The notes under the pieces were generated by a model. It was not told the DNA's origin and ran no database searches. It was given only the letters and a program-made list of their open reading frames with translations. A DNA stretch of 8,022 bases from JACNLN01 sp964626495 (GTDB taxonomy: Bacteria > Fidelibacterota > Marinisomatia > Marinisomatales > CAZVFT01): NCBI GenBank assembly GCA_964626495.1, contig CAZVFT010000097.1:1-8022 (forward strand), given 5' to 3'. The first letter of the stretch is position 1; the number at the start of each line of letters is the position of its first letter. The translations under genes and the position numbers were made by a program. Of this stretch, positions 4,803 through 8,022 are shown piece by piece.

Positions 4803-6971
4803 GTGAGTATATTAAAATTAAATAATGTCCAAAAAGAAGCTGTGGAATATGTGGATAGTCCTGTTCTCATCTTTGCCGGAGCAGGCAGTGGCAAAACTCG
4901 TGTTCTAACCCATAAGATTGCATATCTTATTCAAGAAGCTGGATACAAACCTGAGAATATTCTGGCAGTGACATTTACAAACAAAGCAGCAGATGAAATG
5001 AAAAAACGGGTGGAGCGCATTCTGGGTACATCATCTGTCAAAGTCAATATTGGGACATTTCACTCCATCTGCGCTGGTATTTTGCGGAAAGACATCTCCC
5101 CTCTTGGATTTTCATCCGATTTTACCATTTACGATAATAATGATCAGGATACTGTCATAAAATCGCTAATGTTATCTCTTGAAATTCAGAGAGATGAGGT
5201 CAGTTCTACTGCCATTCGAGCAAAGATTAGTCTGATGAAAAACCGGATGGAAAACTGGAAGGATTTAAACGAGAATGTTACCTCTATTCTTGACGATGCG
5301 GTTGTCAGGATTTATCCAGAGTATGAAACAACCCTCAAAACGAATAACGCCCTTGATTTTGATGACCTTCTTCTGTTTCCAGTACGGTTATTCGAAAAGA
5401 AGCCATCAGTTTTAAAGAAATATCAGAATCATTTTAAGTATATCCTTGTGGATGAATATCAGGATACAAATCAACCCCAGTTTGAATTCATCAAGCGGCT
5501 GTCAGAAAAGGATAAACATTTATGTGTAGTAGGTGATGATGATCAATCGATTTATGGTTGGCGGGGAGCGGATATCTCAAATATTATTGAATTCAAGAAA
5601 AGTTTTCCCAAAAGTAAAGTTTTTACACTTGAGCAGAATTACCGTTCAACTCAGACTATTCTCTCTTCCGCCACAGCTGTGGTAAAGAACAATGAATATC
5701 GAGCTCCAAAGACGCTGTGGACAGATCTGGGAGAGGGTGAGAGGGTTGGTCTGATGGAAACCTTTGATGATCAGGAAGAGGCAGAGGGGGTTATGGAGCT
5801 CCTGGAAAAGGAGATAATGTTAAACAAAAGAACCTTCAAAGACCTTGTTATTTTATACCGGATTAATGCTCAGAGCCGATCTATTGAAGAGAGTCTGCGT
5901 CGACGGGGAATCGCCTATATCATTGTGGGAGGCATTAAATTCTATGCCCGAAAAGAAGTAAAAGATTTGTTAGCCTATCTGCGGTTGGTCATTAATCCAC
6001 TGGATCGAATAAGTTTAAAGCGTGTTATTAACTTTCCTCCGAGGGGAGTGGGGGTTAAAACCGTTGAAAAGTGCGAGAATTATGCTTATGAACATGGGAT
6101 AACTCTTTTTGACACCTTAAAGACTCCTGATGCAGTAGGTCTTAAAGGGAAGCAAGTAGCAGGATTAGTGGAATTCTACCAGACCATCAAAAAGTACCAG
6201 AAGCTTCAGGATTCACTCTCCGCATCAGAACTGGTCTCGGTTTTATTGGATGAGCTGGGTCTGGTTCGTTTTTACAAGGAGCAGGTGACCAAAGAAGCGA
6301 CAGAACGGCTTGAAAATATTCAAGAGTTGGTGAATGGTATCCACGATTTTTGTGAGAGAGAAGAGGGAGCTGGAATACGTGAATTTTTAGAGGAAGTGGT
6401 TCTCTTGACCGATATTGATGATTGGGATGATGAATCCAATGCGGTTACATTAATGACTCTCCATAGTGCAAAAGGATTGGAATTTCCTGTAGTCTTTATT
6501 GTCGGGATGGAAGATGGGTTGCTACCGCACTCAAGAAATTTGGAAGATAAAAATAAATTGGAAGAGGAGAGACGCCTGTTTTATGTCGGTCTCACCAGGG
6601 CGAAAGAGAAAGTGTATCTTCATTATGCCACCAATCGGCGCAAGTCCAGCGGTGTAGGCGGGACGGGTATTGCATCGCGGTTCCTCCAGGAGATTCCTGA
6701 TAAATTTATCGAACGTATCACTTTCCAATCGGCTGTTCTGCGACGGTCAATCAAAGTAAAAGGCTCCAATGGATATGCCCTGAAACCGATCAGGACGGTC
6801 ACGGCATTTGATGATCTCCAGCGAGGAGATAAAGTGGAACATAAATTGTACGGTAAAGGGATGGTTTTAGCCGTAGATGGGTCGGGTGAAAACCAGAAGA
6901 TCACCGTCCACTTTCGGGGTAATATCCGAAAAAAACTCATCGCGAAATACGCGAATTTAAGAAAGTTATAA
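4803..6971 (+). CDS. pcrA: ATP-dependent 3'-5' DNA helicase, PcrA/UvrD family
   Basis: This 722-residue superfamily 1A helicase acts in DNA repair, in removing RecA or RNA polymerase from DNA, and in rolling-circle replication. All motifs are present: Q10 (Q motif), Walker A AGAGSGKT (25-32), Ia TFTNKAADEM (57-66), II VDEYQDTN (216-223), III GDDDQSIYGWRGA (244-256), IV LEQNYRST (276-283), V TLHSAKGLEF (552-561) and VI RRLFYVGLTRAK (590-601). The last 50 residues (about 672-722, DKVEHKLYGKGMV...) form the Tudor-like tail seen in PcrA that contacts RNA polymerase. The start is GTG at 4803 with AAGAGGA just upstream, a good ribosome site. Length and domain order match PcrA/UvrD (about 720-740). 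It is probably co-transcribed with mltG. PcrA and UvrD cannot be told apart by function here. Confidence 0.97.
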   Translation: MSILKLNNVQKEAVEYVDSPVLIFAGAGSGKTRVLTHKIAYLIQEAGYKPENILAVTFTNKAADEMKKRVERILGTSSVKVNIGTFHSICAGILRKDISPLGFSSDFTIYDNNDQDTVIKSLMLSLEIQRDEVSSTAIRAKISLMKNRMENWKDLNENVTSILDDAVVRIYPEYETTLKTNNALDFDDLLLFPVRLFEKKPSVLKKYQNHFKYILVDEYQDTNQPQFEFIKRLSEKDKHLCVVGDDDQSIYGWRGADISNIIEFKKSFPKSKVFTLEQNYRSTQTILSSATAVVKNNEYRAPKTLWTDLGEGERVGLMETFDDQEEAEGVMELLEKEIMLNKRTFKDLVILYRINAQSRSIEESLRRRGIAYIIVGGIKFYARKEVKDLLAYLRLVINPLDRISLKRVINFPPRGVGVKTVEKCENYAYEHGITLFDTLKTPDAVGLKGKQVAGLVEFYQTIKKYQKLQDSLSASELVSVLLDELGLVRFYKEQVTKEATERLENIQELVNGIHDFCEREEGAGIREFLEEVVLLTDIDDWDDESNAVTLMTLHSAKGLEFPVVFIVGMEDGLLPHSRNLEDKNKLEEERRLFYVGLTRAKEKVYLHYATNRRKSSGVGGTGIASRFLQEIPDKFIERITFQSAVLRRSIKVKGSNGYALKPIRTVTAFDDLQRGDKVEHKLYGKGMVLAVDGSGENQKITVHFRGNIRKKLIAKYANLRKL

Positions 6972-6987
6972 ATTTTAATTTTTCCCC

Positions 6988-7018
6988 TTTGTTTTTCGTA
7001 TATTTTCATTTAATTTAT
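6988..7018 (+). promoter_or_regulatory. Candidate fur promoter
   Basis: TTTG (6988-6991), a 19-nt spacer and TAATTTAT (7011-7018) match the TTTG / TAnnTTTG pattern except for the last two bases. Transcription would begin near 7023-7025, at the edge of the Fur-box dyad, which is a sensible place for a repressor. The region is very AT-rich, so a chance match is possible. Confidence 0.4.
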
Positions 7019-7022
7019 TATT

Positions 7023-7041
7023 GAGAATGAGTCTCATTATG
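7023..7041. promoter_or_regulatory. Fur box at the fur 5' end
   Basis: The dyad AATGAG-T-CTCATT (7026-7038) is perfect over six pairs. Its 19-bp frame (7023-7041) matches the classical Fur box GATAATGATAATCATTATC at 14 of 19 positions by direct comparison. It sits just downstream of a candidate promoter and at the start of fur, which suggests iron-dependent autoregulation. It also bears on the choice of start codon: an ATG at 7027 would put the dyad inside the coding region. Confidence 0.65.
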
Positions 7042-7047
7042 GAAAAT

Positions 7048-7482
7048 ATGAGTAACATCATGATAAAACAATTTAAAGAACTTTTGAAAAAGGAGCACCT
7101 GAAACTAACTACCCAGAGACTCCTAATATTTGAAGAGGTATTCAAATCCGATGAACATAGGGAATCTGAAGAAATATATCTTGCCCTGAAAAAGAAGGAT
7201 CAAAATATATCCAGGGCTACAGTCTATCGTACGATGTATCTTCTGCACAAGTATGGATTTGTGAACCGTATGGATATTGGAGAGGGAAAATGGCGGTATG
7301 AGCACAAACTGGAATCGCAGCATCACGATCACTTAATTTGCGTTAAGTGTGGTCGGATTGAAGAATTCATCAGTAAAAAAGTTGAACAGGTCCAGGAGGA
7401 AGTGGCAAAACAGTACGGATATACCTTACTTAAACACAATCATCAATTGTTTGGTATCTGTTCTGATTGTTCAGAATCATAA
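7048..7482 (+). CDS. fur: Fur-family ferric uptake regulator
   Basis: This 144-residue metal-sensing transcription regulator has a winged helix at about 12-80, with TTQRLLIFEEV (21-31) and the recognition-helix block ISRATVYRTMYLL (54-66). A dimerisation and metal domain follows: HHDH at 92-95, CxxC at C98/C101 and a second CxxC at C138/C141, the structural zinc cysteines. Length and layout are typical of Fur. In-frame starts exist at TTG 7021 and ATG 7027, 7039, 7048 and 7060. ATG 7048 is chosen because GGA lies 4 nt before it and because it leaves the Fur box upstream; 7027 would also fit a very short leader. With Fe2+ it should repress iron-uptake genes, including probably itself and the adjacent feoA. 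Zur or PerR is possible, but feoA next door favours Fur. Confidence 0.92.
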   Translation: MSNIMIKQFKELLKKEHLKLTTQRLLIFEEVFKSDEHRESEEIYLALKKKDQNISRATVYRTMYLLHKYGFVNRMDIGEGKWRYEHKLESQHHDHLICVKCGRIEEFISKKVEQVQEEVAKQYGYTLLKHNHQLFGICSDCSES

Positions 7483-7526
7483 TCATCGGGAACATTAATC
7501 CGAGAGTTTCAAATAGTGGAATAAAT

Positions 7527-7841
7527 ATGGTTAGAAAAAGGTTTAGATCGAAATCAACGGTGATACCCAGACATCACATCTCTGATAATAATTTAGATAA
7601 AATCCGTCTTTGTGACTTAAAGCCGGGTGAGAAAGCACGGATTGTGGAGATTGGTGGTATGGAACGGTTTCGTATCCGCTTAATGGAAATGGGCATCCTC
7701 GTGAATGATACAGTGGAACTGGATAAATTTGCTCCTCTTCAGGATCCTATGGAACTTATTGTGAAGGGATATCACCTTTTCCTTCGCCGGAAAGATGCAG
7801 CAAAAATCTGTGTGGATATCATCTCGAAAGACAGTGACTGA
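7527..7841 (+). CDS. feoA: FeoA-type ferrous iron transport protein
   Basis: This 104-residue protein has a core, about 23-99, that is the SH3-like FeoA domain: LCDLKPGEKARIVEI (28-42), the RIRLMEMGI signature (49-57), the APLQDPMELIVKGY block (69-82) and LRRKDAAKICV (86-96). FeoA is a small cytoplasmic partner of the ferrous permease FeoB. The first about 22 residues, rich in arginine, lysine and histidine, extend beyond a usual FeoA (about 75-85). ATG 7527 is preferred because GTGGA lies 6 nt upstream; an earlier in-frame ATG at 7467 overlaps the end of fur and adds non-conserved residues. It follows fur by 44 nt and is probably in the same transcript under Fur control. No feoB follows within the window. 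Confidence 0.92.
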   Translation: MVRKRFRSKSTVIPRHHISDNNLDKIRLCDLKPGEKARIVEIGGMERFRIRLMEMGILVNDTVELDKFAPLQDPMELIVKGYHLFLRRKDAAKICVDIISKDSD

Positions 7842-7880
7842 ACAATGTTCACATTAATTGAACCTCATTAATTCATCAAG

Positions 7881-7966
7881 GCCGAGGCCCACGAAGATCG
7901 CGAAGTTTCACGCCCGCCCCACCTAATCGTTGGTGGCGGGCCCGTCTACCTCGGGCAGGCAGGAAG
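7881..7966. repeat. GC-rich hairpin repeat (copy B)
   Basis: GCCCGCC (7912-7918) pairs exactly with GGCGGGC (7935-7941). Three more pairs, ACC/GGT, close the inner part after a two-base bulge, leaving an 8-nt loop. The right arm and flank (7935-7951) match copy A at 3316-3332 in 14 of 17 positions, and all three differences are transitions. It may act as a transcription end for the fur-feoA unit, though the A-rich run that follows reads as a U tract only on the other strand. Confidence 0.65.
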
Positions 7967-7982
7967 AAAAAAAGATATAATA

Positions 7983-8022
7983 ATGTTAAAAATAACGTTA
8001 CAAAAAATATTTATGATATCCA
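7983..8022 (+). CDS. Possible start of a further gene (partial)
   Basis: An ATG at 7983 opens a frame (MLKITLQKIFMIS) that runs off the window. The lysine plus hydrophobic mix could be the start of a signal peptide or membrane segment, but 13 codons prove nothing. It does not look like the start of FeoB, which normally opens with a G-protein P-loop. The ribosome site is weak. Confidence 0.22.
   Translation, partial: MLKITLQKIFMIS

Noticed and set aside
6623..7009. A 128-codon frame on the - strand over the end of pcrA
   Set aside because: It is antisense to the conserved helicase motif VI region and the Tudor-like tail, and shows no domain of its own.
7467..7526. A longer feoA beginning at ATG 7467
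   Set aside because: It overlaps the fur end, adds residues with no FeoA similarity, and has no ribosome site as good as that before ATG 7527.

Overview
The window joins the right-hand end of an integrated element (about 1-3160) to ordinary chromosomal genes (about 3160-8022). The DNA is AT-rich. Four features point loosely to the Bacteroidota/FCB side of the bacteria (Bacteroidota, Ignavibacteriota, Calditrichota or Marinimicrobia-like lineages): a DUF3098-like membrane protein, two divergent promoters of the TTTG-N19/20-TAnnTTTG type, a PcrA-type helicase with a C-terminal Tudor-like tail, and GC-rich hairpin repeats scattered in an AT-rich background. This placement is inference; no marker gene settles it.

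Left part, 1-3222: five genes in a row on the + strand. They are a DUF6794-like small protein, a DUF2493/SLOG nucleotide-binding protein joined to it by an ATGA overlap, a stand-alone HD-domain protein of the RelA/SpoT hydrolase type, a small protein of unknown function 1 nt further on, and a 562-residue large serine recombinase. The recombinase gene runs straight into a tRNA-Asp(GUC) gene on the opposite strand, and its last 20 codons are antisense to that tRNA. This is the expected layout of an integrative element inserted at the 3' end of a tRNA gene. The other end of the element lies outside the window. The SLOG and HD genes side by side suggest a cargo module that senses or hydrolyses nucleotides; alarmone or defence-type signalling is possible but unproven.

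Middle, 3234-4768: a GC-rich hairpin repeat cluster, then a DUF3098-like two-helix membrane protein on the - strand whose last codons lie in the repeat. A short divergent promoter region follows, then mltG, the membrane-bound lytic transglycosylase that ends glycan strands.

Right part, 4803-8022: a pcrA/uvrD helicase probably co-transcribed with mltG, then fur with a good Fur-box dyad at its 5' end, then feoA, the small SH3-like ferrous-iron transport protein. No feoB follows within the window. Instead there is a second copy of the GC-rich hairpin repeat, and then possibly the first codons of another gene. Fur and feoA together form an iron-responsive pair.
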